DNA of 64,000 bases from Fusobacterium varium (GCA_002356455.1 AP017968.1:124001-188000); one strand, 5' to 3'; shown: positions 51,214 to 60,177, counted from the first letter of the stretch. Notes: generated from the letters alone by a model not told the origin. Made by a program: numbers and translations.

Positions 51214-51238
51214 CATTCTTGTCTTGAAAGAAAGGCCT

Positions 51239-51315
51239 CGGAATATAGCGCAGTCCGGTAGCGCATCTGCCTTGGGAGCAGAGGGCCGCAAGTTCGAATC
51301 TTGCTATTCCGACCA
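51239..51315 (+). tRNA. tRNA-Pro (anticodon TGG)
   Basis: Cloverleaf with acceptor CGGAATA / TATTCCG, anticodon loop CTTGGGA (TGG) and encoded CCA. First of six tRNAs under one promoter. Confidence 0.93.
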
Positions 51316-51320
51316 TCTAT

Positions 51321-51396
<76 letters not shown>

Positions 51397-51413
51397 TTTT
51401 AAGACTACTGAGT

Positions 51414-51490
<77 letters not shown>

Positions 51491-51518
51491 CTATCCAAAT
51501 TACAGATTATTTAGATAT

Positions 51519-51595
51519 GGTGATCGTAGTTCAGTTGGTAGAGCGCCAGTTTGTGGCACTGGTTGTCGCGAGTTCAAGCCTCGTCGATCACCCCA
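51519..51595 (+). tRNA. tRNA-His (anticodon GTG)
   Basis: Acceptor GTGATCG / CGATCAC with the extra G at -1 opposite C73, anticodon loop TTGTGGC (GTG), encoded CCA. Confidence 0.93.
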
Positions 51596-51609
51596 TTAAA
51601 ATTTAATAT

Positions 51610-51685
51610 GCGTCATTAGCTCAGCTGGTAGAGCACACGACTTTTAATCGTGTTGCCACAAGTTCAAATCTTGTATGACGCACCA
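51610..51685 (+). tRNA. tRNA-Lys (anticodon TTT)
   Basis: Acceptor GCGTCAT / ATGACGC, anticodon loop CTTTTAA (TTT), encoded CCA. Confidence 0.93.
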
Positions 51686-51689
51686 TCGT

Positions 51690-51773
51690 GCGAGGATGGC
51701 GGAATTGGCAGACGCGCTAGACTTAGGATCTAGTGTCCCAGACGTGAGAGTTCAAGTCTCTCTCTTCGCACCA
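51690..51773 (+). tRNA. tRNA-Leu (anticodon TAG)
   Basis: Class II tRNA with a long variable arm; acceptor GCGAGGA / TCTTCGC, anticodon loop CTTAGGA (TAG), encoded CCA. Confidence 0.93.
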
Positions 51774-51784
51774 CTTTGCTGATA

Positions 51785-51811
51785 AGAGATTCTAAAAGAG
51801 TCTCTTTTTTT
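51785..51811 (+). terminator. tRNA operon terminator
   Basis: AAGAGATTCT / AGAGTCTCTT stem (one G-T pair) and T-tract, just upstream of truA. Confidence 0.75.
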
Positions 51812-51843
51812 ACATTTTTTGAAAATGAACTATGGAGAAGAAA

Positions 51844-52572
51844 ATGAAAAATATAAAAATTAGATATAGATTTGATGGGAGTATGTTCTATGGATTTCAA
51901 AGGCAGCCTGGAAGAAGAACTGTACAAGGAGAAATAGAAAAACTTTTGGAAGTAGTTTTAAGAGAAAAAGTGAATATGATATCTGCTGGAAGGACAGACA
52001 GAGGAGTTCATGCATTGGAACAAGTGTCTAATTTTTTTACAAATTCTTCTATACCAATAGAAAAACTTAAGTATGCTCTCAGTAAAGGACTACCTTTAGA
52101 CATAGAGATATTTGAAGCAAAAGAAGTAGATATGGAGTTTAATTCTAGATTTATGGCAAAAAGCAGAGCATATAAATATATAATAAGTTGGATAAAAAAC
52201 CCTTTTGAGAGCAGATATGTAACATTAGTTCATGAAAAAATGGATAAAGATAAATTTTTAAAAATATTAAAACCTTTGGTAGGAATAAATGATTTTAATA
52301 ACTTCAGGCTTAGCGATTGTGGAAGCAAAACATCAATACGAGAAATATATAGCATAACAGCAGAAGAAAATGAAAATAAGTTGATTATAGATATAAAGGG
52401 GAATTCCTTTTTGAAATCTCAAATAAGAATAATGATAGGAACAGCATTAAATGTATATCTTGGAAACTGTGATAAAAATTATTTGATAGATATGTTGGCA
52501 AATCCCAATGAGAATTTTATAAAAAAGGTTGCAGACCCTTATGGACTTTATCTTTCAGAAGTTAATTATTGA
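51844..52572 (+). CDS. truA: tRNA pseudouridine(38-40) synthase TruA
   Basis: This 242-residue enzyme isomerises uridines 38-40 in tRNA anticodon arms. Visible are YRFDGSMFYGFQRQPGRRTVQGEIE, in pieces, the catalytic Asp52 in SAGRTDRGVHALEQ, FNSRFMAKSRAYKYII, and FLKSQIRIMIGTAL. I use the ATG at 51844 behind GGAGAAGAAA; an earlier ATG at 51832 has no suitable site. The genomic placement right after a tRNA operon is apt but separated by a terminator. The following acetyltransferase gene is 18 bp away, same unit. Confidence 0.95.
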   Translation: MKNIKIRYRFDGSMFYGFQRQPGRRTVQGEIEKLLEVVLREKVNMISAGRTDRGVHALEQVSNFFTNSSIPIEKLKYALSKGLPLDIEIFEAKEVDMEFNSRFMAKSRAYKYIISWIKNPFESRYVTLVHEKMDKDKFLKILKPLVGINDFNNFRLSDCGSKTSIREIYSITAEENENKLIIDIKGNSFLKSQIRIMIGTALNVYLGNCDKNYLIDMLANPNENFIKKVADPYGLYLSEVNY

Positions 52573-52590
52573 TTATAGAAGGAGAGAGAA

Positions 52591-53061
52591 ATGATTTTAA
52601 AAGAATTGAATAGAGCAGATTTGCCTCTTATAAGTGAAATCGTGAAATTAGAAGAGGAAGCTTTTGGAGGAAAAGGAGGAGTAGATCTTTGGATATTGAA
52701 AGCTCTTCTTAGATATGGGAAAGTATTTACCTTGGAAAATGAAGAAAAAATAATATCAATAGTTGAGTATATGCAGTGTTTTGATAAAAAGGAAGTATTT
52801 CTTTATGGGATATGTACTCTAAAAGAATTTAGGCATATGGGAAATGCAAAAAAAATAATGAATGAAAGTGAAAAATATCTTAGAGAAAAAGGATATGAAG
52901 CCATTTCACTTACAGTGGATCCAGAAAATGAAATAGCTATAGATATGTATAAGCATTTAGGATATGATATAGTCGAGTATCAAGAAAATGAATATGGAAA
53001 TGGAATCCATAGATATCTTATGAAAAAGTGCATTAATGATTTAAAAACTAACTTGACATAA
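52591..53061 (+). CDS. GNAT family N-acetyltransferase
   Basis: This 156-residue GNAT protein has LKEFRHMGNAKKIMNESEKYLREKGYEAISLTVDPENEIAIDMYKHLGY, in pieces, with the acetyl-CoA loop (R-x-x-G-N-A) and the SLTVDPENEIAIDMYKHLGY tail typical of YjaB/RimI-like members. The acceptor is unknown. The ATG follows GAAGGAGAGAGAA, 18 bp after truA. Its final codons overlap the promoter of the next operon. Confidence 0.88.
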   Translation: MILKELNRADLPLISEIVKLEEEAFGGKGGVDLWILKALLRYGKVFTLENEEKIISIVEYMQCFDKKEVFLYGICTLKEFRHMGNAKKIMNESEKYLREKGYEAISLTVDPENEIAIDMYKHLGYDIVEYQENEYGNGIHRYLMKKCINDLKTNLT

Positions 53062-53081
53062 TTCAAAAATCGTTATATCAT
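53053..53081 (+). promoter_or_regulatory. Promoter of perR-like / sor / rubredoxin operon
   Basis: TTGACA, 17-bp spacer, TATCAT, overlapping the end of the upstream gene. AT-rich partial palindromes (ATTAAATATATAAT) just downstream could be Fur/PerR-type boxes. Confidence 0.65.
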
Positions 53082-53134
53082 TAAATATATAATCATTACA
53101 ATTTTGACTTAGATTGGTTAAGGAGGGGAGAATA

Positions 53135-53551
53135 ATGGGAATAGAAATAGAGAACATTGGTGAATATTTGAAATGCCATTCAATAAAGCCATCATATCAA
53201 AGAATGAAAGTTTTTCAATATTTATATGAAGAGAGAAACCATCCAACAGTAGATATGATATATAAAGCCCTATGTACTGAAATACCAACGTTATCAAAAA
53301 CAACTGTTTATAATACATTGAATCTTTTTATTGAAAAAGAGATAGCCAATGTTATAGTAATTGAAGAAAATGAGACTAGATATGATATAGATATGACTAT
53401 ACATGGTCATTTTAAATGTGAGCAATGTGGAAAAATATATGATTTAGATGTAAATAAAGAATTATTGAGTTCTAAGGAATTAGATGCATATAAAATTAAA
53501 GAACATCATCTTTATTTTAAAGGAATTTGTAAAAACTGCTTGAATAATTAA
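53135..53551 (+). CDS. Fur-family regulator, PerR-like
   Basis: This 138-residue regulator has a winged helix (KPSYQRMKVFQYLYEERNHPTVDMIYKAL in pieces; LSKTTVYNTLNLFIEK) and a C-terminal metal domain with structural zinc cysteines Cys95-Cys98 (CEQC) and Cys132-Cys135 (CKNC), plus sensor-type ligands His36, His90 and His92. The mix fits PerR rather than Fur, and the downstream superoxide reductase and rubredoxin genes support a peroxide/oxidant role. I use the ATG at 53135 behind AAGGAGGGGAGAATA. Confidence 0.85.
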   Translation: MGIEIENIGEYLKCHSIKPSYQRMKVFQYLYEERNHPTVDMIYKALCTEIPTLSKTTVYNTLNLFIEKEIANVIVIEENETRYDIDMTIHGHFKCEQCGKIYDLDVNKELLSSKELDAYKIKEHHLYFKGICKNCLNN

Positions 53552-53583
53552 AATAACATGAAATTATTATGGAGGTGTTGTAT

Positions 53584-53967
53584 ATGACAAAAAATGAATT
53601 TTTTAAATGTAAAGATTGTAATATGGTATTTGAGGTAGTTTCTGAAGGGAAAGGATGTTCAGCAGCTGGAAATGACATGGTAGAAAAGTTAGAAGCTAAA
53701 ACTCAAGATGCTTCAACTGAAAAACATGTTCCTTATGTAGAAGAAAAAGAAAATGGATACCTTGTAAAAGTTGGAAAAGATGCAAAACACCCTATGCTTG
53801 AAGCTCATTATATAGAATTTATTGAAATTATAGTAGATGGAGATAAACTTTATAGAAAATATTTGAAACCTGGTGAGGAACCAGAAGCTTTCTTTGAAGT
53901 GCCAAAAGGAAATAAAGTTGTAGCATATGAATATTGTAATATTCATGGATTATGGAAAGACAGATAA
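53584..53967 (+). CDS. Desulfoferrodoxin / superoxide reductase
   Basis: This 127-residue protein reduces superoxide to hydrogen peroxide. The catalytic iron ligands are His48 (EKHVPYVE), His69 (AKHPM), His75 (EAHYIEF), Cys118 and His121 (YCNIHGLW). The N-terminal desulforedoxin-like part keeps Cys9, Cys12 and Cys25 but lacks the fourth cysteine, so the usual second iron centre is probably lost or altered. The rubredoxin encoded 47 bp downstream is the expected electron donor. The ATG at 53584 follows TGGAGGTGTTGT. Confidence 0.93.
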   Translation: MTKNEFFKCKDCNMVFEVVSEGKGCSAAGNDMVEKLEAKTQDASTEKHVPYVEEKENGYLVKVGKDAKHPMLEAHYIEFIEIIVDGDKLYRKYLKPGEEPEAFFEVPKGNKVVAYEYCNIHGLWKDR

Positions 53968-54014
53968 GAAGTTAGATTTAAAATAAAATTAGCAAAAAAC
54001 CAGGAGGAAGCATA

Positions 54015-54173
54015 ATGAAAAAATATGAATGTAAGATATGTGGATATATTTATGATCCAGTTGATGGAGATCCAGATAATGGAGTAGCACCTGGAACTGC
54101 TTTCGAAGATCTTCCAGAAGATTGGGTATGCCCTTTATGTTCAGCAGAAAAAGATGAATTTGAAGCAATTTAA
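54015..54173 (+). CDS. Rubredoxin
   Basis: This 52-residue redox protein has the two rubredoxin knuckles, [12 protein letters not shown] (Cys6, Cys9) and [14 protein letters not shown] (Cys39, Cys42), which bind one iron. It donates electrons to the superoxide reductase just upstream. The ATG follows CCAGGAGGAAGCATA. Last gene of the three-gene oxidative stress operon, with a terminator 20 bp downstream. Confidence 0.95.
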   Translation: MKKYECKICGYIYDPVDGDPDNGVAPGTAFEDLPEDWVCPLCSAEKDEFEAI

Positions 54174-54188
54174 GTGAAAGAAAGTTTG

Positions 54189-54224
54189 AAAAAAGGACAC
54201 GTCTATTTTGATGTGTCTTTTTTA
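54189..54224 (+). terminator. Oxidative-stress operon terminator
   Basis: AAAAGGACAC / GTGTCTTTTT stem and T-tract. Confidence 0.75.
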
Positions 54225-54244
54225 AAACGAAAAATAAAAAAATA

Positions 54245-54273
54245 TTGACAAAGAACAAAAAATGGTGTACTAT
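54245..54273 (+). promoter_or_regulatory. tRNA-Met promoter
   Basis: TTGACA, 17-bp spacer, TACTAT; 12 bp before the tRNA. Confidence 0.7.
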
Positions 54274-54285
54274 TAATAATCATAT

Positions 54286-54362
54286 GCCTAGATAGCTCAG
54301 TTGGCTAGAGCATACGGTTCATACCCGTACGGTCGATGGTTCGAATCCATTTCTAGGCACCA
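54286..54362 (+). tRNA. tRNA-Met (anticodon CAT)
   Basis: Acceptor GCCTAGA / TCTAGGC, anticodon loop TTCATAC (CAT), encoded CCA. It has the normal 1-72 pair, so it is not the initiator. A CAT tRNA read as Ile after lysidine modification cannot be excluded. Confidence 0.9.
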
Positions 54363-54437
54363 TATTCCAAATAATTTTTTTAAACCCCACTTTTTAGATT
54401 CATATGTTGTAGTCTAACCCTAAATATTTTTATGGAA

Positions 54438-54469
54438 GAAGATGAACTTGGCCGGTTCATCTTTTTTCT
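54438..54469 (+). terminator. Terminator after tRNA-Met
   Basis: AAGATGAAC / GTTCATCTT stem and T-tract. Confidence 0.75.
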
Positions 54470-54556
54470 TTTTTTGAACAAAGATATTTGCTTTGAAAAA
54501 GGTACGATATTTGATATAATTAATGTATTGATATAAAAATTTTTGGGAGGAATTTT

Positions 54557-55327
54557 ATGAAATTATCAGCAGCAATAATGACTTTCAATGAAGAAAGGAA
54601 TTTAGAGAGAACTTTGAAGGCTTTAGCTGATATTTGTGATGAAATAGTTATAGTAGACAGTGGCTCTACTGATGGTACTAAAGAGGTTGCAGAAAAATAT
54701 AGAGCTAAATTTATCCACCAGCCCTGGCTTGGGTACGGAAAACAAAGAAATGCTGCTATTGAGAATTGTAATGGAAAATGGATACTGGCAGTAGATGCAG
54801 ATGAAGAACTTTCTCCTGAATTGAAACAGAGAGTAATTGAAATAGTAAATGGAAAAACAGATAAAAAGGTATATGAAATAAACAGATTGTCTGTATGTTT
54901 TGGAAAACAGATAAAACATGGAGGATGGGGAACATCTTACGCTGTAAGACTTTTTTTGAAAACAGCAGGAAGATTTAATGATAATACAGTGCATGAAAGC
55001 TTTGTAACAAAAGAAGAAATATTTAAAATAAAAGAAGATATATATCATCATAGTTATTTAACTTTAGAAGATTATTTTTCTAAATTTAATCGTTATACTA
55101 CTGAAGGTGCCCTAGAATATTATAAAAAAGGAAAAAAAGCCAGTATAGGTCAGATAATTTTTAATCCAATATATAAATTTATAAGAATGTATTTTATAAG
55201 GCTTGGATTTTTAGATGGAATAGAGGGCTTTCTTCTTGCTAGTACAAGCTCTATGTACTCAATGGTGAAATACTTTAAACTTAGAGAGATATATAAAAAT
55301 GGAAGTTACATAAATAAGAAAAACTGA
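54557..55327 (+). CDS. Family 2 glycosyltransferase (WaaE/LgtF-like), LPS core
   Basis: This 256-residue inner-membrane-associated glycosyltransferase has the GT-A motifs SAAIMTFNEERNLERTLKAL, IVIVDSGSTDGTKEVAEKY and the metal motif WILAVDADEELSPEL (DxD). The downstream segments KHGGWGTSYAVRLFLK and RFNDNTVHESF match the WaaE/LgtF beta-1,4-glucosyltransferase family that decorates heptose I of the LPS inner core. It starts a cluster of heptosyltransferases and an LPS kinase. The ATG follows TGGGAGGAATTTT. Confidence 0.9.
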   Translation: MKLSAAIMTFNEERNLERTLKALADICDEIVIVDSGSTDGTKEVAEKYRAKFIHQPWLGYGKQRNAAIENCNGKWILAVDADEELSPELKQRVIEIVNGKTDKKVYEINRLSVCFGKQIKHGGWGTSYAVRLFLKTAGRFNDNTVHESFVTKEEIFKIKEDIYHHSYLTLEDYFSKFNRYTTEGALEYYKKGKKASIGQIIFNPIYKFIRMYFIRLGFLDGIEGFLLASTSSMYSMVKYFKLREIYKNGSYINKKN

Positions 55328-55342
55328 TAGAGGGAGCTGACA

Positions 55343-56383
55343 ATGGATATAAAAAGAATAATTGTTTCCAGAACTGATAAAATAGGAGATTTGATATTGT
55401 CTATTCCTAGCTTTTTTATGATAAAAAAAATGTATCCCAATGCAGAATTGGTGGTTTTAGTAAGAAAATACAATTATGAGATTGTAAAGAATCTTCCCTA
55501 TATAGATAGAATTATGAAAATAGATGAATATTCTCAAAGTGAGCTTATAGAAAAAATAGCATATTTTAAGGCAGATGTATTTATTGCTTTATACAATGAT
55601 TCTTTTGTAGCAAAGCTGGCAAGAGCAAGTAAGGCTAAAATAAAAATAGGACCTATTTCTAAACTTTCATCTATCTTTACTTATAATAAAGGTGTATGGC
55701 AAAAAAGATCAAAATCTATAAAAAATGAGGGAAAGTATAACTTAGATCTTGTAAGAAAGCTGGATAAGGAACTTTATCAAAAAGTATATGAATTGAATAC
55801 TAAGTTATATTATGAAGAAAAGCATCGAAATGCAGCAGAGCTTTTCTTCAAAATGAACGATATAAGAGGACAGGCTTTGGTAATAAATCCGTTTATTGGA
55901 GGGTCTGCTAAGAATATAAGAGATGAAGAATATGCTAGTCTTATTATGAATTTTAAAAGAAGAAATCCTGAGGTAGCTGTAATAATTACATGTCATATTT
56001 CTGAAGAAGAAAGAGGAGAAAAACTTGTAAAAAATGCTTTAGAAAAAGGAGTATATTTGTATGCTAATGGAGGAGAACTTTTAAATATAGCAGCAATAAT
56101 AGATAGAGCAGATGTGTATTTTGGTGCTTCAACAGGTCCTACTCATATAGCTGGATCATTGAAAAAAAGAATAATTGCTATTTATCCAGCTAAGAAAACT
56201 CAGAGTCCGACAAGATGGGGAATATTAGGAAATGATAAAGTATTTTATTTGATACCAGATCAAAATAACCCTTTAGAAGATTATAATAATCCATACTTTG
56301 ACAAATATGATAAAAATATGGAGCTTGAGCTTATATTAGCTTTGGAAAGAGCTTTAAAGCTTGAAGAAGGTGGTAAAAATTAG
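55343..56383 (+). CDS. Family 9 glycosyltransferase (heptosyltransferase-like)
   Basis: This 346-residue GT-B enzyme has the GT9 start IIVSRTDKIGDLILSIPSFFMIKKMYPNAELVVLVRKYN, in pieces, and the C-terminal donor-binding region IDRADVYFGASTGPTHIAGSL with IAIYPAKKTQSPTRWG. GT9 enzymes transfer heptose or other sugars to the growing LPS core at the cytoplasmic side. The typical fusobacterial C-terminal Cys motif seen in the next GT9 proteins is absent. The ATG follows AGGGAGCTGAC, 16 bp after the GT2 gene. Confidence 0.9.
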   Translation: MDIKRIIVSRTDKIGDLILSIPSFFMIKKMYPNAELVVLVRKYNYEIVKNLPYIDRIMKIDEYSQSELIEKIAYFKADVFIALYNDSFVAKLARASKAKIKIGPISKLSSIFTYNKGVWQKRSKSIKNEGKYNLDLVRKLDKELYQKVYELNTKLYYEEKHRNAAELFFKMNDIRGQALVINPFIGGSAKNIRDEEYASLIMNFKRRNPEVAVIITCHISEEERGEKLVKNALEKGVYLYANGGELLNIAAIIDRADVYFGASTGPTHIAGSLKKRIIAIYPAKKTQSPTRWGILGNDKVFYLIPDQNNPLEDYNNPYFDKYDKNMELELILALERALKLEEGGKN

Positions 56384-57380
56384 AATATTAATAATACACA
56401 CAGCTTTTATAGGAGATATAGTTCTTTCTACACCATTGGTAAAAAAGCTGAAAGAAGTGTATCCCAGCAGTGATATAACTTATGTTACAACACCAGCAGG
56501 TGCTTCTATATTGAGGAACAATCCTAATATAAGTGAAATAGTTGAATATGATAAAAGAGGAAAACATAAAGGATTGAAAGGAATATACCAACTTGGAAAA
56601 AGATTAAAGTATGAAAATTTTAATTTGGTGATAACCCCTCATAGATATATCAGAAGTTCTATTCTATCATGGATGACAGGGTCTCCTGTAAGAAAAGGAT
56701 ATAGAAATGCAGCTGCTTCTTTTCTTTTTACTGAGAAAATACCTTATGATAGAAATAAACATGAAGTAGAAAAATTACTTTCTTTTGTTTCTGGAAAAGA
56801 AGAAAAAAGATATGAAATAGAGTTATATCCAAATAAGCAGGATATAAAAAAAGTTGATGAAATGTTAGAAAAATATCAAGGTAAAAAACTTATTCTTTTA
56901 GCTCCAGGAAGTAAATGGTTTACTAAAAAATGGCCTCTTGAATATTTTAATGAAGTAATTGGGCAGGTAATGAACAGAGAGGATATTGTAACAGGGATAA
57001 TAGGCGGAGCTGAGGAATTGACTTTAAATATTGTTACTGGTGGAAATGTAGTCGATTTTAGAGGAAAAACTACTCTTTTGGAACTTGCAGAACTTATAAA
57101 AAGATCAGAATTAGTTGTAACAAATGATTCATCTCCTATACATATAGCTTCAGCATGGAAAAATGTAAAAATTCTTGCAATATTTGGACCTACAGTAAAA
57201 AGGCTGGGATTTTTTCCATGGTCTGAAAATAGTAAGGTATTTGAAACAGAAAATCTTACTTGCAGACCATGTTCACTTCATGGAGGGGATAAATGTCCTC
57301 AAAGACATTTTAAATGTATGCTGGAGATCAAACCTAAAATGATACTGGATGAAATAATGAAAACTATAGAGAGAGTTTGA
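56370..57380 (+). CDS. Family 9 glycosyltransferase (heptosyltransferase II-like)
   Basis: This ~336-residue GT9 protein has ILIIHTAFIGDIVLSTPLVKKLKEVYPSSDITYVTTPAG, in pieces, LAPGSKWFTKKWPLEYFNEVI, RSELVVTNDSSPIHIASAWKNVKILAIFGPTVKRLGFFPW, in pieces, and a C-terminal Cys box CRPCSLHGGDKCPQRHFKCM. This is the pattern of heptosyltransferase II (WaaF) of fusobacteria. The start is probably the GTG at 56370, overlapping the previous gene by 14 bp; a TTG at 56361 is also in frame. Operon neighbour of three other LPS genes. Confidence 0.88.
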   Translation: MVKIRILIIHTAFIGDIVLSTPLVKKLKEVYPSSDITYVTTPAGASILRNNPNISEIVEYDKRGKHKGLKGIYQLGKRLKYENFNLVITPHRYIRSSILSWMTGSPVRKGYRNAAASFLFTEKIPYDRNKHEVEKLLSFVSGKEEKRYEIELYPNKQDIKKVDEMLEKYQGKKLILLAPGSKWFTKKWPLEYFNEVIGQVMNREDIVTGIIGGAEELTLNIVTGGNVVDFRGKTTLLELAELIKRSELVVTNDSSPIHIASAWKNVKILAIFGPTVKRLGFFPWSENSKVFETENLTCRPCSLHGGDKCPQRHFKCMLEIKPKMILDEIMKTIERV

Positions 57381-57384
57381 TTTT

Positions 57385-58083
57385 ATGAATAAAGAAAAAC
57401 TGGGAAATATTTTTTTATACTATAAAGAAGAAAAAGATAGAAAACTGTATGAAAAAATTGAAAATAAAGAATATGAAATTATAAAGATATTTAAAAATGA
57501 TCAACGAAGTTATGTAGCACTTATAAATATAGAGGGAGCAAATTTTGTATATAAACAGCCTGTTGAGAAAAACAGCAGAAAATGGCAGAGATTTCTTTCT
57601 ATATTTAGAGGAAGTGAAAGCAGAAGAGAATTTCAAAATATAGAAAAAATAAATGATGTAGGATTAAATGGAGCTGTTCCTTGTCTTGCTGTAGAAAAAA
57701 AGAAAGGACTGCTTGTAGTAGATTCATATCTTATTTATTCATATATAGATGGGAGAGAAAGCAGCTTTGAAGATATAGAGATGATAAGTCAGGAATTGAG
57801 AAAAATTCATGATTTAGGCTTTCTTCATGGGGATTCTCATTTAAATAACTTTTTAATAAAGGATAATAAAGTTTATCTTATAGATACAAAATTAGAAAAA
57901 AATAAATATGGAAATTTTGGGAAGAGTTTTGAATTTATGTATCTTGAGGAGAGCTGTCCAGAAGAAATAGATTTTGATAAGAATAATATCTATTTCAAAG
58001 GAGCCAGAATGCTGAGAGTTTATCTAACAATGCTTTCAAGAATCAAGACAAAATTAAAGAATATTAGGAGAAGGAAAAAGTGA
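57385..58083 (+). CDS. LPS core heptose kinase-like (RfaY/WaaY type)
   Basis: This 232-residue protein is a small protein-kinase-fold enzyme: an ATP-binding N-lobe (FVYKQPVEKNSRKWQRFLS) and a C-lobe catalytic loop ELRKIHDLGFLHGDSHLNNFLI (HGDxxxxN) with VYLIDTKLEKNKYG as the metal-binding D-x. The W-Q-R-F-x-S-x-x-R-G segment and context match WaaY, which phosphorylates LPS-core heptose. It sits between GT9 genes and its last base overlaps the GTG of the following GT9 gene. The ATG at 57385 is 4 bp after the previous stop. Confidence 0.85.
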   Translation: MNKEKLGNIFLYYKEEKDRKLYEKIENKEYEIIKIFKNDQRSYVALINIEGANFVYKQPVEKNSRKWQRFLSIFRGSESRREFQNIEKINDVGLNGAVPCLAVEKKKGLLVVDSYLIYSYIDGRESSFEDIEMISQELRKIHDLGFLHGDSHLNNFLIKDNKVYLIDTKLEKNKYGNFGKSFEFMYLEESCPEEIDFDKNNIYFKGARMLRVYLTMLSRIKTKLKNIRRRKK

Positions 58084-59066
58084 AAATATTGGTTATCAGG
58101 CTTAGTTCAATAGGAGACATCATATTGACTACCCCTGTATTAAAAGCATTTAAAGAAAAATATCCAGAAGCAGTAATAGATTTTTTAGTTCTGGACAAAT
58201 TTAAGGATTCTATAGAAGGAGTTCCATTTATTAATAAAGTTATCCTGTTTAATAAGGAAAAAAATGATGGACTTCATAATATGGAAAAATTTGGTAAAGA
58301 ACTGAAAAAAAATGGATATGATTATGTATTTGATCTTCATTCTAAAATAAGATCAAAAGTTATTTCAAAAAATATTGGGGTAAAAACTTTCACTTATAGA
58401 AAAAGAAGTTGGTGGAAAACTCTTTTTGTAAAAATGAAATTAATAAAATATAAAGTTGATAATACAATAGTTAAAAATTATTTTGGTGCTTTTAAAGATT
58501 TTGGACTTGAATATAAAGGTGAAGATATATATTTTGCTTTTTCTGAAAAAGACATGTTATATAAAGAATATGGAGAACTCCCTGTAATGGCACCAGGAGC
58601 TTCCAAAAATACTAAAAAATGGACAAAAGAAGGATTTGGAGAATTAGCAAATTTAATCTATAAAAAATATGGAAAAAAGACTGTTCTAATTGGTGGAAAT
58701 GAAGATATTGAACTCTGTAATGAAATAGATAAATTAAGTGAAGGTCATACAATAAATATGGCTGGAAAGCTTTCCCTTAAACAAAGCGGAGCACTTTTAT
58801 CAAGAGCTTTGTTTCTTGTTACAAATGATTCTGGTCCTTTTCATATAGCAAGAGGTGTAAAATGTAAAACATTTGTAATATTTGGGCCTACTAGTCCAGA
58901 AATGTTTGACTTTGGCAATAATACTATATTAATAGATAAAAATGTAAAATGTTCACCTTGTAGTCTGCATGGTGACAAAGAATGTCCTAAGGGTCATTTT
59001 GATTGTATGAAACAGATAACAGGAAAAGAAGTTTTTAATACAATAGAAAATAGTGCAAAAATATAA
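58080..59066 (+). CDS. Family 9 glycosyltransferase (heptosyltransferase)
   Basis: This 328-residue GT9 enzyme has KILVIRLSSIGDIILTTPVLKAFKEKYPEAVIDFLV, in pieces, MAPGASKNTKKWTKEGFGELANLI, in pieces, FLVTNDSGPFHIARGVKCKTFVIFGPTSPEMF, in pieces, and the Cys box CSPCSLHGDKECPKGHFDCM. It probably adds a core heptose. The start is GTG at 58080 in a GTGA overlap with the kinase stop, with GGAGAAGG upstream. Last gene of the LPS cluster, followed after 19 bp by recA. Confidence 0.9.
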   Translation: MKILVIRLSSIGDIILTTPVLKAFKEKYPEAVIDFLVLDKFKDSIEGVPFINKVILFNKEKNDGLHNMEKFGKELKKNGYDYVFDLHSKIRSKVISKNIGVKTFTYRKRSWWKTLFVKMKLIKYKVDNTIVKNYFGAFKDFGLEYKGEDIYFAFSEKDMLYKEYGELPVMAPGASKNTKKWTKEGFGELANLIYKKYGKKTVLIGGNEDIELCNEIDKLSEGHTINMAGKLSLKQSGALLSRALFLVTNDSGPFHIARGVKCKTFVIFGPTSPEMFDFGNNTILIDKNVKCSPCSLHGDKECPKGHFDCMKQITGKEVFNTIENSAKI

Positions 59067-59085
59067 AGGAAGTGGTGAATAAGAG

Positions 59086-60177
59086 ATGGCAAAAGCAAAG
59101 AACACAGAAAAGAATCGTGAAGTCAGCGAAAAAGAAAAAGCATTAGAACTGGCAATGAAACAGATAAAAAAAGATTTTGGTGAAGGCTCTATAATGAAAC
59201 TTGGAGATAATCAAGAAATGAATGTAGAGGTCATCTCAACTGGAAGTATAAATCTTGATGCAGCATTAGGTTTAGGAGGAGTACCGAGAGGAAGAATCGT
59301 TGAAATATATGGGGCTGAAAGTTCAGGGAAAACAACAATAGCTCTTCATATAGCTGCAGAGGCACAAAAAGCAGGAGGAATAGTGGCATTTATAGATGCT
59401 GAACATGCTTTAGATCCTGTATATGCAAAAGCTCTAGGAGTAGATGTGGATGAACTGCTGATATCTCAGCCAGATTATGGGGAGCAGGCTTTAGAAATAG
59501 CAGATATGCTTGTGAGATCAGGAGCTGTTGATCTTATAGTAGTGGATTCTGTAGCTGCTCTTGTACCAAAAGTGGAAATTGATGGAGAAATGGGAGATCA
59601 GCAGATGGGACTTCAGGCAAGACTTATGTCAAAAGCTCTAAGAAAACTTACTGCAACATTGAATAAATCAAAAACTACAATGGTATTTATTAATCAGATC
59701 AGAGATAAAATTGGTGGATTTGGATTTGGACCTCAAACTACAACTACTGGAGGAAAGGCTTTAAAATTTTATTCATCAGTGAGAATGGAAGTAAAAAGAA
59801 TTGGTTCAGTAAAACAAGGTGATGAAGTAATAGGAAATGAAACAGTAGTAAAAGTTACTAAAAATAAAATAGCTCCTCCATTTAAAGAAGCAGCGTTTCA
59901 AATAATGTATGGAAAAGGAATATCAAGAGTAGGAGAAATACTTGATATGGCTATAGAGAAAGATATAGTTGCAAAATCAGGAGCTTGGTTTAGTTTTGGA
60001 GATATAAGATTAGGACAGGGTAAAGAGAATGTAAAAGTAAGACTTGAAACTGAGTCTGAACTTTTAGCTAAGATAGAAGAAGAGGTAAAAAAAGCTGTAA
60101 AACCAGATAAAAAAGAAGATAAAGAAGCTGAGAAACCTGAGGCCAAAGAGGGAGTATTAAGTTTTGAAGAAGTTTAG
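59086..60177 (+). CDS. recA: RecA recombinase
   Basis: This 363-residue ATPase coats single-stranded DNA, drives recombination, and activates LexA-type self-cleavage. Motifs are GAESSGKT (residues 76-83), [27 protein letters not shown] (Walker B region), [20 protein letters not shown] and [15 protein letters not shown] (loop L2). Length and order are canonical, with an acidic/basic C-terminal tail ([14 protein letters not shown]). The ATG follows AAAGGAAGTGGTGA. Its presence supports RecA-triggered release of the S24 repressor at 30904. It overlaps recX by 14 bp. Confidence 0.97.
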   Translation: MAKAKNTEKNREVSEKEKALELAMKQIKKDFGEGSIMKLGDNQEMNVEVISTGSINLDAALGLGGVPRGRIVEIYGAESSGKTTIALHIAAEAQKAGGIVAFIDAEHALDPVYAKALGVDVDELLISQPDYGEQALEIADMLVRSGAVDLIVVDSVAALVPKVEIDGEMGDQQMGLQARLMSKALRKLTATLNKSKTTMVFINQIRDKIGGFGFGPQTTTTGGKALKFYSSVRMEVKRIGSVKQGDEVIGNETVVKVTKNKIAPPFKEAAFQIMYGKGISRVGEILDMAIEKDIVAKSGAWFSFGDIRLGQGKENVKVRLETESELLAKIEEEVKKAVKPDKKEDKEAEKPEAKEGVLSFEEV

